This document shows positions 13,610 through 20,870 of a stretch of 27,721 nt of DNA, in pieces. The DNA comes from CAMAVH01 sp035714115 (GTDB lineage: Bacteria; Pseudomonadota; Alphaproteobacteria; SMXQ01). Under the pieces are notes generated by a model. It ran no database searches. It was not told the origin of the DNA and saw nothing but the letters and a program-made list of their open reading frames with translations. The stretch spans positions 1-27,721 of the forward strand of contig DASTMO010000069.1 in assembly GCA_035714115.1 (NCBI GenBank). Reading direction: 5' to 3'. A program made the position numbers and the translations under genes. Position 1 is the stretch's first letter. Each line of letters starts with the position of its first letter.

Positions 13610-14692
13610 CTAGAACTTCAGAGAGAGGCTCAGCGTGCCGAAGCTGTCGAACGGCTCGTCGCCTTCGTATTCCTTCGTGCGGAACACCTGGGCGTAGGTG
13701 ATACGCGCGCTGTTGATCATGAAGGCGAAGCCGAGCTGGAAATCGCCGACGAACGGCTCCTTGTCGACGCTGTGGCTGTCGCTGAAGGTGTTGCCGTCGA
13801 GGAAGATGTTGCGCGCGACCGCGCGGCCTTCGGCGCTGGCGAAGAAATACCAAGCCGTCTGGCCCGACTGCAGATCGAAGAAGCCGGCGCCCGGCAGGCC
13901 GGGGCGGATGCGCGGCGGGCCGAAGTCGCTCGGCAGATTCTGGCCGACGCGGATGCCGAGGCCAGCGCCGGCGTAGGTGAAGACGTTGCCGAGCGTCGCG
14001 CCGACATGGGGCGTGGCGTCGATGCCGAGGCGGCTGTTGCTGTCGGAGAAGCGCCAGTCGGGGGTGCGCCATTTGCGCTCGTAGATCAGCAGCACGCCGG
14101 GCTCGTCGTCGAGCTGGTTGTCCCAGCCGTTCGATTCGGGCGAGCCGATCAGGCGATGGAAATTGTTCTGCACCTGCTCGCCGTAGGCGTGCGGCCCGAC
14201 GATGCCGAGATCGAGCTCCAGGGTGTCGAGCGTATTGGGCTTTTCCGACAGAAGGGCGACGCCGCCGTAGAGCCAGCCGGCGTACGGACGGTCATCGCGC
14301 ACCAGCGCCGACGATTCCGTGTCCTCGGGCGTGAAGATGCTCTGGCCGACATTGTAGCCGATGCGCCGTTTGCCCTCGCTGGCGAGGAGCGGAATCTTGG
14401 CCGCCAGCTCATTGGCCCAGTTGGGCAGCTGGCCGGGGGCGGAGAGGTAGGACAGGTGGGTGCCGGTGGTGTAATCGCGGTCGGTGCCTGAGATGAACTT
14501 ATCGTTCTCGATGACGGCAGACCAGGTTCCGCGCAAATCTGGCTCGGCTCCGAGCTGGGCAGGGATGTTCTGGACGCGCAGCGGCTCGCCGTCCGCGCCC
14601 TGGGCCAAAGCGGCTGGGGTGAAAACGGGCGTGGCGAGCACAGCGATGGTCAGGAGAACGCTGGCGACGGTGAAGCGTTTATCAAAAGGCAT
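13610..14692 (-). CDS. LpxR-family lipid A deacylase-like outer-membrane protein (DUF2219)
   Basis: Predicted outer-membrane beta-barrel that removes the 3'-acyloxyacyl chain from lipid A in characterised LpxR proteins. The 360 residues begin with a signal peptide (cleavage near ALA-QG, residue 30). Family motifs are ENDKFISGTDRDYTTG (Asn63, Asp64, Thr75/76 correspond to LpxR active-site residues), RDDRPYAGWLYGG, and QVQNNFHRLIGS with His179 as likely catalytic base. It ends in an aromatic C-terminus (SLSLKF), as outer-membrane barrels do. All key residues appear intact, so activity is plausible. The effect would be altered envelope or host recognition. Confidence 0.88.
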   Translation of the reverse strand: MPFDKRFTVASVLLTIAVLATPVFTPAALAQGADGEPLRVQNIPAQLGAEPDLRGTWSAVIENDKFISGTDRDYTTGTHLSYLSAPGQLPNWANELAAKIPLLASEGKRRIGYNVGQSIFTPEDTESSALVRDDRPYAGWLYGGVALLSEKPNTLDTLELDLGIVGPHAYGEQVQNNFHRLIGSPESNGWDNQLDDEPGVLLIYERKWRTPDWRFSDSNSRLGIDATPHVGATLGNVFTYAGAGLGIRVGQNLPSDFGPPRIRPGLPGAGFFDLQSGQTAWYFFASAEGRAVARNIFLDGNTFSDSHSVDKEPFVGDFQLGFAFMINSARITYAQVFRTKEYEGDEPFDSFGTLSLSLKF

Positions 14693-14855
14693 ATCGATTC
14701 CGACGGTTTCAGGCTTTTGAACGTTAAGACCTATCCAGAGTTCCTCTTGCTCTGCAAGTCTCTCCCCGGAATGGTTAACGGACGAGTGCTTCGCGGGGGA
14801 GAAGCGCCGCCGGCTGTTGCCGGCTCACTGCAACCGGCCAGAGGATGGCGTCAGG

Positions 14856-15263
14856 ATGAATGAGATGGGATTGCACGTCGTGAGTGGCCTCGACAACCCT
14901 AAAGGCAAGCGCGCGGTCATCGTCGTGGACGACGATCCGTTGCAGCGCCGTCAATTGATCGATTGCCTGTCGGATCTGGGCATCGACGTCATGCAGGAAG
15001 AGGAGGGCAACGCCGCCCTCACGACGATCAAGCGGACCCACCCGGCGGTGGTCATCATGGACGTGCGGATGCCCGTGCTCGACGGGATCGCCGCGGCGCA
15101 GGTGATCCCGACGCTCGGCTATCAGCCGAAGATCATCCTTATGACGGGCGATCCTGATTCGCTCTATCGCGCGAACACCAGCAAGCTCGACGTCTTCGCC
15201 GTCATCGAAAAGCCTATTCCGTTGCGCACTCTCAGCCGCTTCGTGCTGAAAGCCTTGGAATAG
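14856..15263 (+). CDS. Single-domain response regulator (receiver only)
   Basis: Phosphorylation-dependent signalling protein without an output domain, 135 residues. The receiver is complete: acidic cluster Asp25-27 (VVDDDP), phosphoacceptor Asp69 (VIMDVRMPVLDG), Thr97 (LMTGDP) and Lys119 (IEKPI). The start could be ATG 14856 (GAGGA 10 bases upstream) or ATG 14865; the frame extends further upstream to TTG 14817, which is less likely. No sensor kinase is adjacent. It converges on the BTLCP-like gene with a 13-base gap. Confidence 0.9.
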   Translation: MNEMGLHVVSGLDNPKGKRAVIVVDDDPLQRRQLIDCLSDLGIDVMQEEEGNAALTTIKRTHPAVVIMDVRMPVLDGIAAAQVIPTLGYQPKIILMTGDPDSLYRANTSKLDVFAVIEKPIPLRTLSRFVLKALE

Positions 15264-15276
15264 TGGCGTTGCCGGC

Positions 15277-16038
15277 TCAGCGCACCACGTCCGGCCGCAT
15301 GTCGATGGCGGGCGTTTCGGCGATCTGGCCGCTGCTCGTGGTGTCCGGCGGCTCTTCGCGCTGATGGTGCATCCAAACGTATTTTTCGTTGAGCGAATAG
15401 AGCTCGCGACGGTTATAGCCGCGCTGGAACAGGCGCGCGCCGCCCTCCCAGTTCAACTCGAGCACGGCGCCGCTGTCGGCGACGAGCAGCAACGCCTCGG
15501 GCACGCGTCCGAGGCCGGGCTGATGGACGAGGATGCGCATCTTGTCGGCGGAGAAGCCCAATGCCCGAAGGGCGTAGTACTTCGCGATGGCGATATCTTC
15601 GCTGTCGCCTTGCGCGCGCTGCAACAACTCGACCGGCGAGGCCCAGTAATCATCGACCCCCCAGACATTGCTGTCCGAATTGTACGGGATGCCGTTGAAG
15701 GCGCCCTGCACGCCGTCGATCTGATCGCGCGGGCTGGCGTAGGACAAGCGCGAGATCAGATTGGTCCAGCCGGGATTGGACGGGCCGCCGTTGCGCGCGG
15801 CACGCTCGGTCATGTCGCGCCATTTGGCGAAGCGCTGGGACGGCACCAGCCAGCGCGCGTCGCAGGCGAACAGATCGGTGAAGGGCGTGCGCGCCGCCGG
15901 CAAAGGCGCGTCCTCGCGGTCGAGGGCGACGGCGTCGCTGCCGCCTGCTTGGGCGGCGGGAACGATCGCTGTGGAAATAGGCAGGGCGCAAAGCCACGGC
16001 AGCGAAATCAGCAAAAACGGCGCGCGAGAGCATCTCAT
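15277..16038 (-). CDS. BTLCP (LapG-like) family protein lacking the catalytic triad
   Basis: Exported 253-residue protein of the bacterial transglutaminase-like cysteine proteinase family; active LapG relatives cut surface adhesins under c-di-GMP control. A signal peptide precedes AQA-GG (about residue 31). The fold is recognisable from SNVWGVDDYW, then GDSEDIAIAKYYALRALGF, then MRILVHQPGLGRVPEALLLV and AVLELNW. However, the catalytic Cys of the usual GDCED motif is Ser146 (codon AGC at 15601-15603), the usual His of the HAVL-type segment is Glu181, and the usual Asp is Glu194. The frame is otherwise intact, so it looks like a maintained pseudoenzyme rather than a decaying gene. ATG 16038 is chosen; GTG 16050 is possible. 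Confidence 0.8.
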   Translation of the reverse strand: MRCSRAPFLLISLPWLCALPISTAIVPAAQAGGSDAVALDREDAPLPAARTPFTDLFACDARWLVPSQRFAKWRDMTERAARNGGPSNPGWTNLISRLSYASPRDQIDGVQGAFNGIPYNSDSNVWGVDDYWASPVELLQRAQGDSEDIAIAKYYALRALGFSADKMRILVHQPGLGRVPEALLLVADSGAVLELNWEGGARLFQRGYNRRELYSLNEKYVWMHHQREEPPDTTSSGQIAETPAIDMRPDVVR

Positions 16039-16248
16039 CGTATTCACCACGCATTTACCAAGATCGATCTCTCAGTAATAAAACGTCGTGGTGCGGCACC
16101 TGTGCGGCAGGACGAGCGCAACAAAGATGTGGCAGAATAAGGTTGTACGGGGGATTGGAACTCGCCCAATTGTTGTGTCTCGTCACAAAGCGATTGAGGT
16201 TTCCGCGCTCTTGGGTAAAAAATCCTTATCGATCAACGGCTGCCTCGC

Positions 16249-16929
16249 GTGGGGCGGCATATAGCGAGCTTCATAGTGCCTGAGCCGGGTTCTCCCGCAT
16301 CCCTTCGCATCATCTTGGCCGACGATCATGAAATCGTCCGCCGCGGCATTCGCGATTACCTGCAGTTGCTGGAGGATAGCGTCACGGTTCACGAGGCGAG
16401 CAGCCTGGAGGACGTGCTGCATCTGCTCGACAGTCTCGGCGGCGCCGAACTGGTGATTCTCGATTTGAACATGCCCGGCATGAACCGCTTCGCCGGCATC
16501 GACATCGTGCGTCGGCGCGTGCCCGGCGTCCCGGTGGCGATCTTGTCCGGTTCGGTCGAGCGCAACGACGTGCTGCGCGCGCTGGAGGCCGGCGCCATCG
16601 GTTTCTTGCCCAAGCTGCTCGGCGGCGAGGCGATGATCAGCGCCCTGCGCCTGATGCTGTCTGGCGAGCGTTATCTGCCGTCGCTCATCCTCGACGCCGA
16701 TGGCAGCGTCGGCGACACGCGTCCGCCGCAGGCCATGCATCTGACCGAGCGCGAGGGCCAGGTGCTGCGTCATATCAGCATCGGCCTCTCCAACAAGGAG
16801 ATCGCCCGCGAGCTCGGCATCCAGGAAGTCACCGTGAAGCTTCACGTGAAGGCCTTGTTCCGCAAGCTCCAGGTGACCAACCGGACCCAGGCGGCGCGCC
16901 GCGCCATCGAGCTTGGTCTCAGCCAATAG
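16249..16929 (+). CDS. NarL/FixJ-family response regulator with LuxR-type DNA-binding domain
   Basis: Two-component transcription regulator, 226 residues from GTG 16249. The receiver (about 19-135) has Asp25/26 (LADDHE), phosphoacceptor Asp72 (VILDLNMPGMN), Ser100 in place of the usual Thr/Ser (ILSGS), and Lys122 (LPKLL). The C-terminal LuxR helix-turn-helix (about 160-222) reads LTEREGQVLRHISIGLSNKE and then EVTVKLHVKALFRKL. A second GTG at 16276 (MPEPGSPASLR) would remove nine residues; neither start has a strong ribosome site. No cognate kinase is in the window. It is divergent from the BTLCP-like gene and may control it. Confidence 0.92.
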   Translation: MGRHIASFIVPEPGSPASLRIILADDHEIVRRGIRDYLQLLEDSVTVHEASSLEDVLHLLDSLGGAELVILDLNMPGMNRFAGIDIVRRRVPGVPVAILSGSVERNDVLRALEAGAIGFLPKLLGGEAMISALRLMLSGERYLPSLILDADGSVGDTRPPQAMHLTEREGQVLRHISIGLSNKEIARELGIQEVTVKLHVKALFRKLQVTNRTQAARRAIELGLSQ

Positions 16930-16948
16930 CCTCTAAAGGCTAGATTTT
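16927..16948 (+). terminator. Weak terminator after the LuxR-type regulator
   Basis: tagcct-ctaa-aggcta hairpin overlapping the stop codon, followed by GATTTT. Confidence 0.45.
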
Positions 16949-17166
16949 CCGGATTTTTCGCGGCGCTTTCGGTCGGTCGCGCTTCACGCTACACTTTTGC
17001 CCAAGAGCCGCGCCCTCACGAGGGACCGGCCGGGAGGCTCGAAACCTGCGCCCGCTTCGGCCGGCGTCTTTTCCAGCGTTAGTGCGTTTCTCGATAAGCG
17101 TTCGCTTTGCTACTGCCGTCGCGTTGAAGCCCAGTTGAATCCGGGGGCCGCAAAGGAGACGTCGCC

Positions 17167-17598
17167 ATGCAAGTGATGCAGATCCTCAAAGACAAAGGCG
17201 CGGACGTGGTGACCATGTTCGCGGACGAAACCATCGCCGAGGCCGCCCGTGTGCTGCGCGAGCGGCGCATCGGCGCCGTCGTCGTGACGGGCCCGCGCGG
17301 CGAGCTGCAAGGCATCCTCTCGGAGCGCGATGTGGTGCGTTGCCTGGCGCAGCGCGGCGCGGACGTGATGGAAGATCGCGTCGGCTCGGTGATGACCAGC
17401 CCGGTGATCACCTGCGAGCCGGACACCTCGCTCGAAGACCTGATGCGCCTGATGACCCACCGCCGCATCCGCCACCTGCCGGTGGTGCGCGGCGGCCGGC
17501 TCGCCGGCATCATCAGCATCGGCGACGTGGTGCGCTTCCGGCTGATGGAGCTGGAAAGCGAGACCGAAACCCTGCGCGAGTATATCGGCGGGCGCTGA
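17167..17598 (+). CDS. Two-CBS-domain protein
   Basis: 143-residue stand-alone CBS pair, a cytoplasmic sensor module that usually binds adenine nucleotides such as AMP, ATP or NAD(H). CBS1 spans about 8-65 (VTMFADETIAEAARVLRERR, then GILSERDVVRCLA) and CBS2 about 75-130 (VMTSPVITCEPDTSLEDLMR, then HLPVVRGGRLAGIISIGDVV). The G-I-[IL]-[ST]-xx-D phosphate-binding turns are intact in both. AAAGGAG is about six bases upstream of ATG 17167. The protein has no attached effector domain, so it must act on a partner. It is followed after 51 bases by a SemiSWEET gene. Confidence 0.94.
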   Translation: MQVMQILKDKGADVVTMFADETIAEAARVLRERRIGAVVVTGPRGELQGILSERDVVRCLAQRGADVMEDRVGSVMTSPVITCEPDTSLEDLMRLMTHRRIRHLPVVRGGRLAGIISIGDVVRFRLMELESETETLREYIGGR

Positions 17599-17649
17599 GA
17601 CCGCTTTTCGCTTGCCAGTGGGGACGGCGCGCGGCAGAAACGCCGCACC

Positions 17650-17904
17650 ATGACGCTCGTCACCATCATCGGTCTCGCCGCTGCCTGCCTAACCACGGTC
17701 GCTTTCACGCCGCAGGTGCTGAAGGCTTGGCGCACGCGCTCGACCCGCGACTTGTCGCTCGGCATGTATCTGGTGCTGGCGAGCGGTATCGTGCTGTGGC
17801 TGGCCTACGGCTTGATGATCGGCGACGTGCCGCTCATCCTCGCCAATGCCGTGACGCTCGTGCTCGTCTCGATTATTCTTTATTGCAAGATCCGCCACGG
17901 CTGA
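17650..17904 (+). CDS. SemiSWEET family transporter (PQ-loop)
   Basis: 84-residue membrane protein with three transmembrane helices (about 3-22, 37-56, 60-80), the half-size unit that dimerises to form a sugar-transport pore. The PQ motif is present as FTPQVLKAWRTRSTRDLS, and the second helix pattern SLGMYLVLASGIVLWLAYG is typical, including a conserved Trp. Length is right for a SemiSWEET. It may be co-transcribed with the CBS gene. Substrate is probably a small sugar by family; not shown by sequence. Confidence 0.9.
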   Translation: MTLVTIIGLAAACLTTVAFTPQVLKAWRTRSTRDLSLGMYLVLASGIVLWLAYGLMIGDVPLILANAVTLVLVSIILYCKIRHG

Positions 17905-17914
17905 GCGGCGACAG

Positions 17915-18913
17915 CTAAACCGTCAGAACGATCTTGCCGATATGCTCGCCTGAATCGATCAGGCGGTGCGCGCTCGCGGCATCCTTCAGTGCGAAGGTTG
18001 CCTGGATCTGCGGCGCGATCTTGCCGGCCGACAGCCAAGGCCAGACGCTCTCTTCCAGCTCGCGCGCGACTGCGCTTTTGAAGGCGACATCGCGCGGGCG
18101 CAGCGTCGAACCGGTGATGGTCAGGCGCTTGACCATGATCGGTTGGAAATCGATCTCGACCTTGCGGCCTTTCTGGAAGGCGATGAAGACGAGGCGGCCC
18201 TCGCTCGCCAATGCGGCGATATCGCGGGCGATGTAATCGCCGCCGACCATGTCGAGGATCACGTTCACGCCCTTGCCGCCGGTCGCCTCCTTGGCGGCCT
18301 CGACATAATCCTCGGTCTTGTAGTTGATGGCGCGCGCGGCGCCGAGCTTGAGGCAGGCGGCGCATTTCTCGTCGCTTCCCGCCGTGACCAGCACGGTGAC
18401 GCCGAGCATTTTGGCGATCTGGATGGCCGTGGTGCCGATGCCGCTCGAGCCGCCATGCACCAGCAGCGTTTCGCCGGCCTTGAGCTTGGCGCGGCCGACG
18501 AGATTGCTCCAGACGGTGAAGAAGGTTTCGGGCAGGGCGGCGGCGCGGACGGCGTCGAAACCGTCCGGCCAGGGCAGGCACTGGCCGCTGGGCGCGGCGC
18601 AATATTCGGCGTAGCCGCCGCCCGTCACTAAAGCGCAGACCTTGTCGCCGATCTGCCAGCGCGTCGCGCCTGACCCTAAGGCGACGACCGTGCCGGCGAT
18701 CTCCAGGCCGGGAATGTCGCTGGCGCCCGGCGGCGGCGGGTAGCCGCCCTTGCGCTGCAGGACATCCGGCCGGTTGACGCCGGCAGCGGCAACTTTCACC
18801 AGCAGCTCGCCCGGCTTGAGGGTGGGCAGGGGGCGCGTGGCGGGACGCAGGGCATCGGGACCACCGGGTTCGGCGACCTCGACGGCGGTCATGGAGGCGG
18901 GGAGCTCGTTCAT
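17915..18913 (-). CDS. NAD(P)H quinone oxidoreductase, zinc-free MDR family (PIG3/QOR-like)
   Basis: 332-residue cytoplasmic oxidoreductase of the medium-chain dehydrogenase superfamily. The N-terminal GroES-like domain (about 8-125) has AAAGVNRPDVLQRKG, where zinc-dependent relatives would have Cys. The nucleotide-binding domain carries LLVHGGSSGIGTTAIQIAK, matching the GxxGxG/A NADPH motif, and DMVGGDYIARDIAAL. The C-terminal HRLIDSGEHIGKIVL is characteristic of this family. Residue Met8 (position 18892, MTAVEVAEPGG) matches where most homologues begin, so the true start may be there; neither site has a clear ribosome sequence. Confidence 0.92.
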   Translation of the reverse strand: MNELPASMTAVEVAEPGGPDALRPATRPLPTLKPGELLVKVAAAGVNRPDVLQRKGGYPPPPGASDIPGLEIAGTVVALGSGATRWQIGDKVCALVTGGGYAEYCAAPSGQCLPWPDGFDAVRAAALPETFFTVWSNLVGRAKLKAGETLLVHGGSSGIGTTAIQIAKMLGVTVLVTAGSDEKCAACLKLGAARAINYKTEDYVEAAKEATGGKGVNVILDMVGGDYIARDIAALASEGRLVFIAFQKGRKVEIDFQPIMVKRLTITGSTLRPRDVAFKSAVARELEESVWPWLSAGKIAPQIQATFALKDAASAHRLIDSGEHIGKIVLTV

Positions 18914-18974
18914 GGCTGCAATCTAGCACGCGCTATGGGCTATGATGAACCGTTCAACCGTTTCGGATTGTGCC

Positions 18975-19562
18975 ATGCCCGACATCGCTGCCGCTTTCGC
19001 CAAATTCGATGCGTTCAACGCCGCCGATCCCAACAAGCTGACGGTCGAGGGCGCGCCGGTGCCCAAGGAATTGCATTACGCGCGGCGTATGACGGCCTGG
19101 TTGGACAAGATCGCGCCCGGCGCGAGCGACGCGCTGAAACTGGCGGCGCGCGCCCAGCATATCGGCCGCTGGACCAGCCCGCGCGGCGACTTCCCGATGG
19201 ACAAGGCCGGCTATTACAAATGGCGGCGCGCGCTTTACGCCTATCACGCCGAGACGGCCGGGCGGCTGCTGGCGGAAGCGGGCTTCGACGACCTCACCAT
19301 CGCGCGCGTCGGCGAATTGCTGTGCAAAGAGAAGCTCAAGGTCGATAGCGATGCCCAGACGCTGGAAGACGTCGCTTGCCTGGTGTTCTTGGAAAATTTT
19401 TACACCGACTTCTCGCGCAAGCATGACGACGCGAAGGTGATCGATATCCTGCAGAAGACCTGGAAAAAGATGTCGCCGGCCGGCCATGCCGCCGCGCTTG
19501 AACTCGCCGGATCGTTGCCGCCGGATCGGCTGGTGCTGATCCAGCGGGCTCTGGCGGCCTAA
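18975..19562 (+). CDS. DUF4202 domain protein
   Basis: 195-residue cytoplasmic protein that matches DUF4202: FAKFDAFNAADPN, KELHYARRMTAWLDKIAP, ARAQHIGRWTSPRGDFPMDK, GYYKWRRALYAYHAE, and LEDVACLVFLENFYTDFSRKH. The conserved His, Arg, Asp and Glu residues in these segments, arranged over helices, recall HD-like hydrolase or phosphodiesterase folds, but I know of no demonstrated activity. ATG 18975 gives the conserved N-terminus; an ATG at 18942 would add 11 unlikely residues. It converges with the DUF1194 gene, overlapping it by four bases. Confidence 0.88.
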   Translation: MPDIAAAFAKFDAFNAADPNKLTVEGAPVPKELHYARRMTAWLDKIAPGASDALKLAARAQHIGRWTSPRGDFPMDKAGYYKWRRALYAYHAETAGRLLAEAGFDDLTIARVGELLCKEKLKVDSDAQTLEDVACLVFLENFYTDFSRKHDDAKVIDILQKTWKKMSPAGHAAALELAGSLPPDRLVLIQRALAA

Positions 19563-20266
19563 TTCGGCGTCGGCCCCGATCTCTCCAGCGCGGAGATTTC
19601 CCGGATCAGCTTGGCCAATACGGCGTCGGCGAAAGCCTCGCCTTTCTCCGCTTCGATCACGAAGGCGCCCGGTCCGCCAATGATGGCGGTCTTGTAATGC
19701 TGCACCAGGCTGGCGCCGTACCAACTGCGCCCCGGGCTGGTGAGCGCCAGGCCGTTGATGACGATGCACTGCGCCACCGCGGCGTCGCGCGCCGCTTCGG
19801 CGCGCCGGCCGAGCGTGTTCGGCCCGTCGCTCGACATGTCGATGACCAGCCGCTCGCCCTGAAACCCGTTGGTCGCCATGCTGTCCGCCGCGAAGGCGAT
19901 GGCATCGCCGATGGCGTTGCCGCCGGGACAGGAGCGGTGCGGGGCGTTCATCATCGCCGCGCCGAAGGCCTGGGCCGAGGCTGCATCGCTGAGCGGCGTC
20001 CAATCGACGACGACCCGTTCGCAGCCGATGGCGGCCCATTCGAGGAACATCACGGCGATGCGCCGGTGATAGCCCGAGCGGATGGCGTTCAGCACGCGCG
20101 GATTGACGAAGGCATCGGCATAGCCCTGGCGCTGCAGCAGTAGCTCGTCTTCGTCGATACTGCCCGACGCGTCGACCGCCAGCACCAGTTCGAGATCGAC
20201 AGCCTGCGCTTTTGCCTCGGCGGCAGCCAGCGCGAAGAGCGCGGCGGCGGCGAGTAGGAGGCGCAT
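19559..20266 (-). CDS. Exported DUF1194 / von Willebrand factor A-like protein
   Basis: 235-residue secreted or periplasmic protein. The signal peptide ends near AKA-QA (residue 20). Immediately after comes a von Willebrand A-type fold with the metal-ion-dependent adhesion site opening VLAVDASGSID, and LVIDMSSDGPNT as a later strand, as in DUF1194. Four cysteines in the mature part are compatible with disulfides in the periplasm. Proteins of this type bind ligands rather than catalyse. Its ATG overlaps the stop of the upstream 68-residue gene by one base (TGATG), so the two are coupled. Confidence 0.88.
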   Translation of the reverse strand: MRLLLAAAALFALAAAEAKAQAVDLELVLAVDASGSIDEDELLLQRQGYADAFVNPRVLNAIRSGYHRRIAVMFLEWAAIGCERVVVDWTPLSDAASAQAFGAAMMNAPHRSCPGGNAIGDAIAFAADSMATNGFQGERLVIDMSSDGPNTLGRRAEAARDAAVAQCIVINGLALTSPGRSWYGASLVQHYKTAIIGGPGAFVIEAEKGEAFADAVLAKLIREISALERSGPTPN

Positions 20267-20472
20267 CAGAACGCCTCTTCCATGCCGGCCCGTTTTAAAG
20301 CGGCATTGGCGGTGATGGGATCGGCGATGCGCGCTTCGAGCGGGAAGAGGCGGTTCAGATGCGGGGTAAACCAGATTTCAGCCCCGTCAGCGTCGAGCGG
20401 CCGCACGGGGTAGCAGCCGGCCATCTCCAGCCGTTCGCGCAAGGCCTGATCGATATTGCGCCGCATCTGCAT
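20266..20472 (-). CDS. Small uncharacterised protein
   Basis: 68-residue protein I do not recognise. It has no signal peptide or membrane segment. Visible segments: an N-terminal helix MQMRRNIDQALRERLEMAG, then YPVRPLDADGAEIWFTPHLN and a C-terminal helix TANAALKRAGMEEAF. Support for coding comes from its exact TGATG junction with the DUF1194 gene downstream, which fits an operon. A second Met at 20466 could be the start. No ribosome site is clear at either. Confidence 0.6.
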   Translation of the reverse strand: MQMRRNIDQALRERLEMAGCYPVRPLDADGAEIWFTPHLNRLFPLEARIADPITANAALKRAGMEEAF

Positions 20473-20512
20473 GGCGCAAGTGAAGCATTGCGAGGCTTGA
20501 CCGGCAAGCGGT

Positions 20513-20659
20513 TCAGCGCACCAGATTGGGGAAGAGGCCGACCAGGCCGATGACGATGAGATAGATCGCGACGATGTAATTGAGCAGGCGCGGCACGATC
20601 AGGATGAGAATGCCGGCGATCAGCGCGATCAGCGGCTGCAGCATGATGGACAGCGACAT
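20513..20659 (-). CDS. DUF3096 small membrane protein
   Basis: 48-residue inner-membrane protein. Nearly the whole sequence is hydrophobic: two short membrane helices (about 5-22 and 26-44) around a VPRLLNYIVAIYLIVIGLVGL segment that matches DUF3096. ATG 20659 has GAGG about nine bases upstream. A longer frame from 20956 exists but has no support. The role is unknown. It is the first gene of a minus-strand group with the 68-residue and DUF1194 genes, though a 40-base gap makes co-transcription uncertain. Confidence 0.85.
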   Translation of the reverse strand: MSLSIMLQPLIALIAGILILIVPRLLNYIVAIYLIVIGLVGLFPNLVR

Positions 20660-20779
20660 CGGAAGCTCCTCGTCTTCGTTTGGCCGTTTCATTATCGGCC
20701 GGCAATCCGTCAACGCCGGGCCGTCGGCCGCGTTCCCGCAGCGCGACAATCCTTGCTTAATCGTTGCGCAGTCGCTCGT

Positions 20780-20808
20780 TTGACATCGGCCGGCAGAATG
20801 CCGATCAT
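20780..20808 (+). promoter_or_regulatory. Sigma-70-like promoter with embedded operator dyad
   Basis: TTGACA (20780-20785), a 17-base spacer, then GATCAT (20803-20808, four of six matching TATAAT). The spacer is framed by an inverted repeat, atcggc (20785-20790) and gccgat (20800-20805). The left arm is part of atcggccggca, which also occurs as a direct copy at 20694-20704. A repressor on the dyad would block RNA polymerase. It lies 63 bases before the acyl-CoA synthetase start, fitting an inducible aromatic-acid operon. Confidence 0.6.
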
Positions 20809-20870
20809 CCGTGAAACGCCGCCGCAAAGGCGGCCATAAGAAGAACGGGCCAATTTCTGGGAGATTGCGT

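Noticed and set aside
12984..14072. 362-residue minus-strand frame spanning the unknown gene and part of the LpxR-like gene
   Set aside because: Crosses a strong terminator and two real genes in other frames; Arg/Pro-rich translation without motifs.
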